A DNA stretch of 64,000 bases from Verpa conica. Its lineage: Eukaryota > Ascomycota > Pezizomycetes > Pezizales > Morchellaceae. Below, piece after piece: positions 51,162 through 62,622 of the stretch; within the stretch, counting starts at the first letter, position 1; every line of letters starts with the position of its first letter. The DNA lies in assembly GCA_033030425.1 (NCBI GenBank), contig JAUFSD010000018.1:248001-312000 (forward strand). The letters are read 5' to 3'. Both the position numbers and the translations under genes were made by a program. The notes under the pieces were generated by a model. It saw only the letters and a list, made by a program, of their open reading frames with translations, searched no databases and had not been told where the DNA came from.

Positions 51162-52022
51162 CATGTGAATATAACCTATGCTCTCATTACTGGCTCTAAC
51201 AGAGGTAAACGCCGAGTCCGCCCATAAATATTTCTAAAAATCCTAACATATTTTTGATAAATAGGAATTGACCTTGGGATTGCCGAGGAGCTCTCAAAAC
51301 GCGGGATTTTCGTCTTCCTCGCCTCCAGAAGTCTCCAAAATGCTCAAGAAGCTCTTGCGCCAATAATTGAGGCTGGGGGGGAAGGGGAAGGCCGTTTCTC
51401 TAGACGTCACCTCGATTGAGAGTATTCAAGGCGCTGTAGATACTGTCAAAGTGAGGTGGGATGGTTAGGTAGTAAGTTTAGATGTACCCTTTCCCCAGAA
51501 TTGAACTAACTACATACTACTTTTCAGTCCTAGTAAAAAAATACGGGTATATCTCAGCTCGTTGACAACACCTCCCTTATCGCCGTTCTCCAAGCCTACA
51601 CTTCGATCCTAACAACAAACGTAACCTCCGTGGCCCTTCTCACAGATGCCTTTACGCCGCTCCTCCAGTCTACGGCCTCGGGGACTGGTAGGGTGATCAA
51701 TATCTCATCTGGTCGTGCATCTCTAACCCGCAGCACCGAGGGGAGGCTACCACCTAGTGTAGTAATTCCCTAAAATGTATCCAAAACGGCGCTGAGTATA
51801 TTGACGGCTGAGTATACGAAGCTTCTCGCTCCTGGGATAAAATTCAATGTAGCGAATCCTGGGCATTGTAAAACAGCATTCAACGGGTACCGGGGAACGA
51901 AGGATCCGAGGGATGGAGCGAGTGTGGTAGTAGAGCTAGCAATTAGACAGGAAAAGGATAAGACAGGAGGATTCTGGGAAGTTGAGGGTGAGGAGCGAGA
52001 ATTCAGGAGGGTCAAATGGTAA
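51162..52022 (+). pseudogene. decayed short-chain dehydrogenase/reductase (SDR)
   Basis: Recognisable classical SDR order: cofactor loop TYALITGSNRGI (51171 on, split by a 60-bp intron at 51205-51264), AEELSKRG, DVTSIESIQGAV, LVDN in place of the usual LVNNAG, NISSGRASL, then the active-site block and a C-terminus ending at 52022. Damage: the loop reads GIDLG where SDRs have GIGLG. The frame shifts around the G-run at about 51375-51390, and again around 51555-51565 before LVDN. A TAA stop (51771-51773) sits exactly where the catalytic Tyr of YxxxK should be, so the block reads stop-NVSK. No usable start ATG is in frame. Family assignment rests on motif order; the substrate cannot be inferred. 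The remaining intron signals show it was once a spliced fungal gene. Confidence 0.8.
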
Positions 52023-52421
52023 GGGCGTGCTAGCCCCTATAGCACGAATCTTTTATAGGAAAAAGGTAGGAGATATCCTACATCAGTAGAAAAGGCCTAG
52101 AAATTAGAGCTGCAAAATAAAGCATAATTTAACCTCGGTAGTAAGCGTAATCATGGGGGATGAAGACACTAGAAACTATTGGTCCATACTAGTGACTTAC
52201 TAAAAGGTTTGTCACTTGGTTCTTGTATTTACCTCTGTAGTCGGAGGTTTCGAGAGTGATCCACCATGAATCCAGTCAATAAACTGTAAATCTTTCAAGA
52301 TAATAATTCCTCTTTTTTTGCTACTGTAATTCAAGTTCCCTAATACCCAACACTAGTACTATTAATACGACCTTCGCGCCCACCAATAAACCATTATAAC
52401 TCTCACCATCAACATTTATCA
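52023..52421. other. short spacer after the SDR pseudogene
   Basis: About 400 bp between the pseudogene and the small zinc-binding protein. AT-rich with a T-run near 52310. The right half would serve as promoter for the gene at 52422. Confidence 0.4.
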
Positions 52422-52640
52422 ATGTCTTCATCCAGTACACCAAAAACTTACACCAGTGCGCTAAATACCGAGCCCACCTGGACATGCTGCGAATGCGGTA
52501 CCAAAACAATTTTAGACGAAAACTACCCTGTCTGCAAACATACAGTGGTAGTCAGGCGTCTCACCTATATATGTGGACATGAACGTTGCTGGGACTGCGT
52601 AAACCTAGAGGTTGACCTCAAAGATACGTATCACACATGA
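52422..52640 (+). CDS. small cysteine/histidine-rich protein, probable zinc ribbon
   Basis: Single-exon frame of 72 codons from ATG at 52422. After a Ser/Thr-rich start it has WTCCECG, then NYPVCKH and YICGHERCWDC: C-x2-C, C-x-H and C-G-H-x2-C-x2-C. This spacing suits one or two zinc sites. Short proteins with W-x-C-x2-C-G followed by C-x-H-x2-C-x2-C recur in ascomycete genomes, usually uncharacterised. Surrounded by decayed DNA, so it may be an intact stand-alone gene or the surviving end of a larger one. Expression is unproven. Confidence 0.5.
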   Translation: MSSSSTPKTYTSALNTEPTWTCCECGTKTILDENYPVCKHTVVVRRLTYICGHERCWDCVNLEVDLKDTYHT

Positions 52641-54817
52641 GCTAACGAATAACACTACATATATGCTGATATATTTTGGAATCTTGAATCTTAGTTTTAA
52701 ATATAGTTGATAAAATAAAAATTAATTTCTTATTTACCATTCACAACCCTCCTCTCGTCTACTTCTCCAGGCATAAAATATGAGGAGCTATATAACCTAT
52801 ATATATAAAAAATTAGTGCACAGAAAAATTGAAAAATAAGTCAAACCCGTGACCCATAGTGTGATATTCTATGATGTTTATATCTAAACTCATTACTATA
52901 TGACTACAGATTTCAAAAACATGGTCCAGTAATTATCATAACGAGTCCTCCTAATATTCCCGAGCGCTATCACTTGCTAATTTATCTTAATATAAATACC
53001 TCTTTTCTATATTTAAGATGCTTCATGAACTTCACAAACACTAATTCTCTCCTAGTAGCAAGTATCATATACTGTGGGTTAATGTACGTAGTACTTTTAG
53101 GCAGCTAGCTAGTAACTACACCCCCAACTAAGTAATAAAGTTAATAGCCCCTATCTCTTAGATATATTCTTAAAATATAAAATTAGTTTTCTAAAAAAAC
53201 CTAATATCATTTTACTACTTGATTTATCATGTATACCTCCCCACTCCCTACGATGGCTCTTTCAAATTAATAACTTGAATATATCTAACCAAATGTATAT
53301 TTAAAGAGCATTTTCTTCATAGTTTATCACTCGATTATTAGGCTCTCATAGGGCCCACAAAGGTTCTTCTCTCCTACTCCCTAGCTGCTGATATATACTC
53401 TCACTACGCATATGCAGACTTCCGGTTATTATTCCCAAAATCACAATGCACCTTACCGATACCAGCTACTTCGCAGGTTCTAATTTCCGATAATCCAAAA
53501 GAACCTTACTAAAAAAAGAAAAGCTGTAATAGGGATTTGGCCAACGTACCCTTATATCTATATATAGCTATTAGATAGATGTGGATCTCTAACTGTAATA
53601 CTCTGATAACACTCTGATAACTAGGGGACTCAGATTACGACCTGATATCTATCCTCAAAAATTTGGCCACGGGGCGAAAAGTGTCTTAGATAATGCAGAA
53701 CTTGGAACACTAGTAGATAAAGTGTACACCTCACATATCTTAGAGCTCAAGACCTGTCCATTAGATATCAACTACTACGAAGACATCTTCTACCACTCCC
53801 TCTCTATGCGAAATTAACAAATACATACTATACCGGAGACCTTCCACATCAAGGGCAATTCGCGGCGCTGGTCGAGGTATAATATATATGAATAATATAG
53901 AACCAACAGGCTGCCATGGCCAAGATAGTCCGTATCTAGGGTATATTCTTCTCCTACAATACCCAATCAGGTCTAATAGGATAATCGAACATCTGCCGTC
54001 GTGCGGCTGTTAAAAATACCTCAAAAGGCTTATTCCGGTGTCACATAAAACACGTATGTATAGTAACCTCGGGTATACCCAGGAGCCCTATGGATCTATC
54101 TCTCAAGTAAAACCTAACCTGCATATGCCTTAAGTGTTATTATAGATTTTGAGTTTAAAGCAATGCGGGTCTACCCGAGTCGCACACCCACTGATCTAAA
54201 AGAAAGAAAAAAAGAAAAAAAAAGTCCCGAGCTAAGAAAAGGGCTGCATGGTCGAACATTCTTCGAATGTCACCGCTTTGTTATTTATGGGGGAGGGAGG
54301 AGAGAAGGGACGAGACACGCACGGTAAAGGCGAGATCGAGCAACATGACTCTTGTCTCGGGCACCAAGATTGACCCAAAAAGGACCGAGTGCCGTCAACA
54401 ACCCCACAGATGCCCGAAGATCGACAACGTGGGAAATAAGCGGAGATTGTTGGAGTTGGAGTCTTGGACGATCGTGCAGGTAAGACAGGTTTTGGCTCGG
54501 ACCGCACCATCGCTTTGGTAAACGCATGCATCGCGTACTGGCTGTCCTGGGGTATCACCATATTTTCGGGGTCCCGTGCGCATTATCAGAATTTTCTCCC
54601 CAACGGCTAGTAGCGCCCGAGTGAGAAGAGGTGATTCTGACACGTATCGACGGTGATTGGTCCAGCAGGGTTTATCAAAAAAAAAAAAATTTGGACAACG
54701 CACTTATAGCTATTTACAACTCCCACAAGATAAGAAAGACGCAAAAAATAGACGCCAAACCGGAAAGAACTTTTTAAATACTTTTATTAGACCCTATTAT
54801 CCACTCCCACCAACATT
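52641..54817. other. AT-rich spacer downstream of FCF1
   Basis: About 2.2 kb with many stops and no recognisable gene. An 11-bp unit (ACTCTGATAAC) is directly duplicated at about 53600-53621. The segment 54.2-54.7 kb is GC-richer with several overlapping frames on both strands that look random. Confidence 0.5.
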
Positions 54818-55600
54818 CTACTTTTCAGGTGCATCGGGTAGACGCTCGATAACGTATCTAGAAGGGGAGAGAAGCCACGATTAGCAAAAAAAGTCACACC
54901 AAGCTCATCTAGGATATCAACGAATACATACTTCCCAGTCCCACAGGTCATAATTGGCACACCCGGAATCTTCCGTATCCTCCTCTTCAGATCCTTATCG
55001 TTTGTCGCCACAATATAGATCCTACGCACACATTAGCGTCCCCCTCTCAAGCCGTCCCTAGAGAGAAAAAACGTACTTATGCTGCATGACCCGATTGACA
55101 ATACAATCATCCGCATATGTCCCTTTGTGATCGCACTTGATTCTTTCGAACCTAGGGTCCCTCGCAATCCTTAATGCGATGCGATATCTTGGACCCAGCT
55201 TCTCCAATTCTGCCATAACACAGTCCGTAATTACCGGGGTTGCCTTCGCATATAGACAGTCCATCATTGCCTGGATCAGCTCAAGCTTCTTCTGGATACT
55301 GAAGTTTATGAAGTTGGTATCTACGAGCACAGAGTACGGCGGTCGGAGAGCTTCATTGAACTGGAAGAAGAGGGATGATGCGACTTGGGGGCTATATAGC
55401 AATGGTTTTTTGTATTAGTAAACAGTTAAGAGAAAGTAAGGTAGAATGGGGAGGTACATTTCGCGGACTACTTCAGCGGATTTATCCTTCTTAGTGATCT
55501 CGGTAGATTGCTTGAGTTGGTTCTTCTTGAGGCGAGAGTCACGGGAGGAGATGAGACGCTTCACCTGCGCGAACTTGCGAGTTTTCTTTGCGACACCCAT
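54818..55600 (-). CDS. FCF1: rRNA-processing PIN-domain protein Fcf1/Utp24
   Basis: Essential nucleolar PIN-domain endonuclease of the small-subunit processome, needed for cleavage at early pre-rRNA sites (A1/A2 in yeast). Four exons, 55600-55458, 55391-55077, 55021-54932 and 54857-54818, give 195 residues (yeast 189). It starts [15 protein letters not shown], as in the family. Acidic PIN residues are D72 (LVDTNFINF), E109 ([10 protein letters not shown]), D142/D143 (TYADDC) and D161 (VATNDKDL). The ending [14 protein letters not shown] is recovered only by splicing the last 74-bp intron (GTATGT...CTAG); reading through gives a spurious longer tail. Introns 55-74 bp. Confidence 0.95.
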
Positions 55601-55850
55601 AATTTGTTACTGGGGTGTTGAGGGCTTGGTGATTGTGGATAGGTAGTTCACGATTCAAAAGATGAGAAAATTTAGGTCTAAGCCATAAGACCGGGTAACT
55701 CAAACCTCACGTCCCGCTAGTGCCTAGTTAATATTACATGTAATTGTTAGAAAGCATCAGGCAAAGAAAGTACTTTTTATTTACTAGCTACATTTAAAGA
55801 AGGATAACATATTAAAACCTTCGAATCCTCCCTACTACCTCATATAACCG

Positions 55851-56136
55851 TCAGGATACCCATATAAACCCCTTCATACCACCGATACCAAACTCGGTGA
55901 CCGTAGGATCATAGCCCAGCTCTGCCCGGTCCATGCCCACATACGCAATAACAGTCTGGAAAATTTCGGGATTCTTTGTGACTTCCAAAAGCTCTGACTC
56001 TATACCACTAGACCAGTGAAATACCCAACAACATATCCTACCAGTGCAGGTGGTAACAAACCAGCGCGTTGACTGTGCTCTAAAAATGTCTCTTACATAG
56101 CTGGCAAGCTGTAACAATACTACCGCTTTCCTTGAG
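55851..56136 (-). pseudogene. fragment resembling the N-terminal region of FunK1-type fungal kinases
   Basis: About 90 codons, read on the minus strand: LASYVRDIFRAQSTRWFV, then CCWVFHWSSGIES, then TKNPEIFQTVIAYVGM and ELGYDPTVTEFG. The order matches what I recall of the region preceding the kinase domain in fungal-type protein kinase (FunK1) proteins: a YxREIFxxQxxR helix, a strand mentioning a fluorescent Trp/Asp, then a LGYDPTI motif. The frame stops at 55851 and no kinase domain follows. Best read as a remnant; family assignment is from memory of conserved blocks and not certain. Confidence 0.5.
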
Positions 56137-56140
56137 GTTA

Positions 56141-56395
56141 CTAGGAACGATTATATTCTTCCAGCTGAAGTGGTGCCTTGGGGTCGCGTGGTTTTTCAAT
56201 ACGCTCCTCGGAGTTATGAAGGAAATATGTCGTATTTCCTACCACATCTCGAGTCAACAATTTTAGTCTACCGCGAAGTGTAGCACCTGCAACTAGTGCT
56301 GTGAATGCACCTCCGGTTAATGAAATCGCAAAACCAATTTATGATCGCAAACTCCATCGCAGGTTCTTTTCCAACTTAGAGGATTCTAGGGACAT
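56141..56395 (-). pseudogene. broken small membrane-protein frame
   Basis: An 85-codon frame from ATG at 56395 to TAG at 56141, interrupted by a TAA at codon 19. After that stop it reads IGFAISLTGGAFTALVAGAT, a plausible membrane helix, then a charged tail with basic (RGRLKLL) and acidic/Pro parts. Ends just before the kinase-like fragment on the same strand. Not recognised; chance frame is possible. Confidence 0.3.
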
Positions 56396-58206
56396 TCCTA
56401 AAAAAAACCCCCCGAAAGTAGTGTCTGCGCTGTGATCCTTCACTCCGGCTTCCCAAAAAAAAAAAAAAAAACTCTCTCGAAAACAGGGCAAAGGACCCCA
56501 TCTAGCTCAATCGTGAGATTTGCATCGATGATTTTATATATATGGGAGGTCGAATTGCTCCTCATAGGGCTCTATTTCGAACTTGAGATCTGAATAACTA
56601 GTGTATCGGAGGTAATAGGTCCGGGGTAGACGGCGGATTTGGCGTCACAAGATGCAAAACAGAGAGCCAGATATCAATGTCTGACGATTGTAAAACGATT
56701 ATCTGGTATAGTGGGATCACCCTATAATGATATGAAATATAGAGTAGTAGTATATATCCTTATCGGGTAGATATCCTTATAGAAAAGTCTTACCACACAC
56801 AAAGTAATCCCTGTCTATTCGGGGGGGGTGCATACCCTTACAAGGTAATTATAACCCGATCTCTTATAGGGCGATTGCGCTTATCTATAGCAAAATAATT
56901 ATATAGAAGCGATATTTTCTGTATAATATTTTTTTAATAAAAAAGTTGAATAATTACGTCTAGATCTGGTTGTTTTACAGCTAGAAACTTGATATTTATA
57001 GCCCATGGGGTGAGATGACGTTAGTGAGATTAATGATTAATGAACATGAAAGAGGCAAGACTAAAGTATACAAACCATGAGAGAGAGTCGGTGATGACTC
57101 TAAATTTTATTGTGATTACTCCAAAGGTCTCCGAAAAACCTGCTCCAACACCCTCAAGTTGGTTACCAATAGGGTTGAGATGACCGCCCCACTCCGAGCC
57201 CGCTAGGGCGACCGAGGGAGGGGTGAGCATAGGTAGGGGAGTGTCATAATAATTTAGATAGTAGTGTCTCGTACTATATAGCATCGAGTGATCGCTTACC
57301 CACTACATACGTAAATACATAATTATAGAAAATCGTGCATCCAAACCTCGACAGAACAGCGCTGGCCACTACAGCACCCTTGAGCCCTACTATTCTATAA
57401 AATAGGCCTAGAACCGGAACTTGGCACTCGTATTGGTAGAGCTTCTACTAAAACCAATTGGTTACTTAAGGCAGAGGATCTGTAAGTTTCCATGCTTGGT
57501 CAATTGGTACTGCGGGGTTTCTTTGCCCCTCGTCATTATTTCTCTTATCCTGGGACCAGAAGCTCCAACCTCCCCAGGTGGCACTCGTAAACAACTTTAT
57601 AATTGAAGCGTACTCAGCCTGCTAGTGGCGACTCACCGACTCTAAGGTATGTATTTTTAATTCCGATAAACACCCTAAAATAAATATAAAATTATTATTA
57701 AGAGGCCAAGTGGATACTCCAAGAGAATATTCATCTACTGTGCTACCTATCCCCGAGACCTATACAGATCCCAGATACCCCTAAGACCCCGTGTGAAAAC
57801 AGAGGACAATAATAATACATGCCAAACCCAGGGCAAGAAAAGTAAAAATGATTGGAAATAAGGCGACCAGCCCCCTAGAAAGTTACAGCCATAACTTATA
57901 AGAAACCCCTAAAGAACAGCCAGGTATCAAATGCAACCGAACCCAAGCCCTGTGCGACCACAGAACTAGCAATAATACAGGAAAACAAAGGAAAACGAAA
58001 AAGCAAAGTGATGGTCGCTATGAGTAAAGACAAAAGCAGCCAAAAAAACAAAATACAAAAAAAACAAAAACAAACAGGGTTGTTAAACTCCCCCAACTTT
58101 TGTGCATGAAAACAACCCACATCATAAAATTTGCCAATGCAAACTATTAATCATAAAGCGCATCTGTTCAAAGCCATTCAGTGACAGCAGAGCATGCAGA
58201 CGCTCA
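56396..58206. other. AT-rich spacer and 3' flank of the RA-PH gene
   Basis: About 1.8 kb without a credible gene. Holds a run of A (about 56455-56470), many TATA-like stretches, and an A-rich stretch (about 58035-58075) that likely belongs to the 3' UTR of the downstream minus-strand gene. Confidence 0.5.
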
Positions 58207-60506
58207 TTATTCATCATCCGATGAGTGTGGATCCCTATCAATAATTGGTCTCGTAGGGCCTAACTCTCTTTCTCTTTTCTCCAATAAGCTCCCAGGTGCG
58301 AACACGCTTTTCTGCCCTGTACCCAGTAATGGTGTAATCTCTCCATTCCTCCCAACCGCGTCTCGACCACTCGCAATTCCATGGCCCATTGTTGTTGCTC
58401 CAGCACTATGATAGCCGTGTGAAAGGAGACCAACGCCAGTAAATGGGGTTTGTTCGTCATCACTTTCTCCACGGACTCTTCCCTTTCCTGTAAGAGGCCT
58501 CTTACCAAGCATCTGGGAGGTTGGAAGTGGCGGGATCTCTGGAGTACCTGATGTAGCAAGTGAGACTAGCCCGCCTTTCGGTTTTCCATCTTGACCAGAT
58601 ATAGTGTGGCCCCTCCCTCGTCGGTGGTGGGGAAGCGGTGGGACAGTTTCACCCTCATTGAAGTTGATGAGAGTAGTCCCTTGCCTATGTGCAGTTGATG
58701 GCCTAGAAGCTACAGTCCCTGCACGCTGCAAGGGTTTCGGCTCTTTTGGTGAACTATCCATTGAAACAAGGGGCTGAGGGAGTCCCCAAGGGCTCAAGTT
58801 CCTGTGCCCAGGTGCCGGTGCTTGCGCTTGTGAATTCAGAGCAAATTCGTTATGCGGCTGTGCCCGTTCCTCCTTAAAAGCAATCTGCGCAAGACGTTTC
58901 TTGTCTTCATAGTCTTGTCCCAACAACCCCCCAGGAGAGAACACAGTGCCATCACCAGGCTGAACTTCAGGAGATCTGGGTGATGTTGCTGAAGGACTTC
59001 TTTGTTTTCTTGTTCCAGACCGTGTAACCGTCTTTGCGTGACGTAGACTTTTACCCCTTTGTACCTCCATAACTGGAGGCGGTTGAGCTAGCTCCTCTGG
59101 AGAAATTAGGGGTTTCTGTCGATGACGACCACGATCAGGGGACGCGGAAGGGGATTCCGTCTTTGTACTAGCGGACTTTTCGTTCGAATCGGACTCGGCC
59201 GTCCACCATGCAAGAGATCTCTTCTCCGCGATTAGCCGACTCTTAAAGTCCCTGATTAAGCTAAACCACTCCGCCATCTGGGCCTCGTTTTCGGCTGCAA
59301 AGTAATGACAGTAAACGGCGTCTTTCCCGAATAGGCTCTGCTGATGCTGGGATTTGAGGGCAAAGCAGTACTTTGTTGGGCACTTCAAACTCTCGTTAGG
59401 GAGTAATGGGTTTGCAAAGGTGTATGCATCGAATGAATCAAGAGAAATTGTTTGCGTAAAGTCCTTGTCAGTAGGCTTGTCCTTCTTTGCGATTCTGACT
59501 GCTCCATTTCCGAGCTTGATCCATCGTCGTGACCATTTCTTTTCCGCTCTATTGTAGTAATGTAACTGTGCAACTCCACTCACTGGCTCTTCTTTCGGGA
59601 AATCCTTAACATTCAAATTCGTCTGGCCCCATGCCCACTTCTCGACTCTCAGGAGGCAGTGTGTATCGCCTGAATCCCAGGTGTTCACCACATCACTGAT
59701 CAGCTCGAAATGGCGAACCTGTCGCTGGAGTCCTAAAGCTGGCCATGACTCGAGAAGGATGCGCTCCTTCCGAGGTCTTGCCCGTTTAAGGAACGTATCC
59801 GCATCAGTGGTATTGCATGTGCCCATTTGCTCAACTACTCCCGTATCGAGATGACAAGGGACTTTGAAATCGTAGTCCTAGTACAAAAGTCAGTATAGTG
59901 TCATCACATAAAACTTAGATCTGTGGAAGTAGAGTAATTTTATCACGAAAGCTCCCGCAAGAGCACAAAATCAGAAATTGGTGGAATATGCTGGTCATAC
60001 ACGAGGGAGTTGCTCACCAGTTCATTGTAAGGCGAATATTTCTCTACAGTAGCCCCCCCTCCGGTCAATTTCTCCAGAGTCTTATCGATGACCTCATCAC
60101 GCTTGGTATAGGTCTGTTTTGGGGGTGAATGCGAGTGACTCTTGCTAAGTTTATTATGGTGCGGTGCTACTGTTGCCGGTGCAGAGTGAGGGACAGGTGT
60201 AAGCGGTGTAGTTTCCTTCGTATGTGTGTTGAGACGTAGGATCTTCCGGAACTTTGAGGGCTGTCGAGCCAATGGCTGGTCCTGAGTAGCAACTGGAGGG
60301 TGAACCGTAGGCTTTCTACTCCTTTGAGGAGGAGGGGCTGGGGACTGAGCAGAGAGAATTAGTGGTGCTTGCACTGGTGCTGGTGCTGGTGCTGGTGCTG
60401 TCACCGCCGGTGTTGGGGCTGGAACATTGTTCGCTAGCTTCCGGCGGATAGTTCGGTAGCGGGATGGAGGGACTGCAGCTGGCTGTGGTGTCTCAGTTTC
60501 CATCAT
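58207..60506 (-). CDS. RA-PH domain adaptor protein (Mig10/RIAM/Grb7-like arrangement)
   Basis: Two exons, best model 60506-59967 and 59877-58207, 736 residues. Residues 1-180 are Pro-rich and basic, with an Ala-Pro dipeptide run encoded by GGTGCT repeats (about 60368-60400). A Ras-association-like part (about 195-262) contains ILLESWPALGLQRQVRHFEL and CLLRVEKW. A PH domain (about 280-395) follows: SGVAQLHYYNRAEKKWSRRW, KCPTKYCFALKSQ and HYFAAENEAQMAEWFSLI with its conserved Trp. The C-terminal half is disordered, Ser/Pro-rich. Such proteins couple small GTPases and phosphoinositides to polarity or actin; the role here is inference. The intron donor used (GTGCTC) is weak but keeps frame; the stronger-looking GTGATA gives a premature stop. 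Confidence 0.72.
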
Positions 60507-62622
60507 TGTTAGGAAGTTTAGAAGACAAATTCCTTGATGCTTGCTATGATGATGCTTATGGGACTAGATAGCGAGTGAGCGATGACGGATGGAGTATGAA
60601 AGGAATAAAACAAAAAGAGAGACGACACAGGTTGGTAACGAAACGAGAGCACCACTGGTAGGTTATATGAAAGGACCGAAGTGTGTAGGGGAGGGGGGGT
60701 TGCCCGAGAGTTAAGTATCTGGCTAGTCCTAGCAGCGGATCTGGTCGGTCGCGTGCGGACTGCAGGGGACTGATTACTTGCGGGACTCGTTCAACGTAGG
60801 GTGGAATAATAGAAAGTCCCGCGCCTGTGGATCTATGCCGCCCTCTGTTTTTCGTTCCCCAGGCAAGACCCCCAAGTTAGGAGGGGAGTAATTAACAATT
60901 GAACCTCCGGGAAGTTGCGTGAGCCTCTGCCCTATAGGTACATCAGCCCCGGGCAAATCAATCACGAGGTAGAATAAAAGATGCGAATTGAAGTCTGCCA
61001 ACAGGTGGAACATCTACCACTCGAAATCAAAGAGAGAGACAACACAGCCTCCACGATCTGGTAATCCTGCACAGAGACACAAATATGCCCTAAATATCTT
61101 AATATCACGACTCTTGACAAAATCGCAAGTCTAGTTCTAGCCTCTGTGTTCTCGATGGCACTCAAACTCAGGCCAATTTCCCGCCCTTGGCTTGGTACTG
61201 GCCCCTGCTTGTCTCCCCCTGTCCCCCCCGCCAGGCACCTGACACCCGCTTTGCCTCCCGACAAACAGGGAACGGGAGAGACAATTTTACAAGATGGCAC
61301 CCAACCTATTCGTTGAACTGGCAAGTCGAGGCCTATGATCTCGTTCTACGGCGTTCGCTGTGATGCGTAAAACCTGGAAAACGCTCATCACAACTAAATT
61401 AGAGTAAACGACCCCCGATTTGGCGGAGATCCTCCACAAGACATCATCCACCTCATGCCCCCAGTCAGCTGTTTACTGGCATGACAGCCGTTTTCCATCA
61501 GCCGCATCAACCTGCCACCCTCGTAGAGTATGTATGTATATCGCGGGGTTGCGCGGGCGCTTTGAATTAATTCGATGAGGGGGAATGCATTCGCCTAGAA
61601 GCGGCAACGGAAGCGAAGCAACGAGATGCATCTCTACCCCTATTCGCCAATTCGCCAGCATTACATTACTGGCTTTCCATTCACGTAAAGTCCTACGCTA
61701 CCCCAATATCAAAAGGAATGAGATGAGCCGTTTTGGGGTAACGTGAGCTAATAGCATCGCGATATGAATTAATTCAAGCGACAGCCTATTGAATTGACGA
61801 TAAATGTGCACACAACAACTGAACACTTCTCAGCCTTATGCGATTCATCACCCAGATCAATTTCTTCCAAAGCGTTAATATTTATTTTTTCTCCAAGCAT
61901 AAAATAAACACGCAATCTTGTTTATGCGCTGCGGCTCAGTCCCGGTGCATTCCCTGTGGCCAGAATTTAGGATGACGGCATGAATACCTCAGGGTCCCCT
62001 CAGCAACCCGGTTATTATTTGCTGGGGCGGCACGGATTTCGGACTCCAGTCAAAGGATCCCTATTGATAGCAAAGAAGTAAAAAGAACATTCCAGAGAGT
62101 ATTTAACCCTGTCCAGCAATTGATATGCGAGTCAGAGTTGGTGCAGAGGCGCTGAACTACTTCTGTAGCAATCCTCCGATCTACTTAACCATAACAATGA
62201 AGAATGGTCGGCCCCCAAGGCAAGAAAATATTCAGACAGGCAAGTCAGCTCCAGTAATATTTGATGGTACTGAATCACCCCTGGCCGAATTTATGAGTTT
62301 CAATTCATCTAGCTATAACCGGGTTGTGAGTTTAATGGAGACACCCAGCCCTGGTATAAAAGCGTTATTTCGGTATCGATGTTTCAGAATTTGCATGGAA
62401 ACCAGGGAGCAGAAAGATAATGCACTTTATCTGGGGCTGAACTAGACGTCAAGATTAGGACCAGTCACCCGCAGTCACCCGGAGCGGCTAAATTACACCA
62501 AAGCTTAGCATGTTATTCTCATAGTTCCTAATGAACCCTCCTCTAAAAAAAATTGGCAATTCTCCTTCCCAAACCAATGCTAGCTGTTTTCTTACCTCTA
62601 CTTTACAGCCCCTGTAAGGAAC
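60507..62622. other. upstream region of the RA-PH gene and 3' flank of ADE2
   Basis: About 2.1 kb, GC-richer than most spacers. Overlapping short frames on both strands, including a 106-codon plus-strand frame at 62125-62445, show no recognisable motif and are not called. Probably promoter and leader sequence of the minus-strand gene starting at 60506. Confidence 0.45.

Noticed and set aside
54858..54931. Longer C-terminus for Fcf1 by read-through
   Set aside because: Splicing GTATGT...CTAG restores the family ending YVIERLPD, which the read-through tail lacks.
62125..62445. 106-codon plus-strand frame between the RA-PH gene and ADE2
   Set aside because: No homologous motif, hydrophobic pattern or splice support; likely chance.
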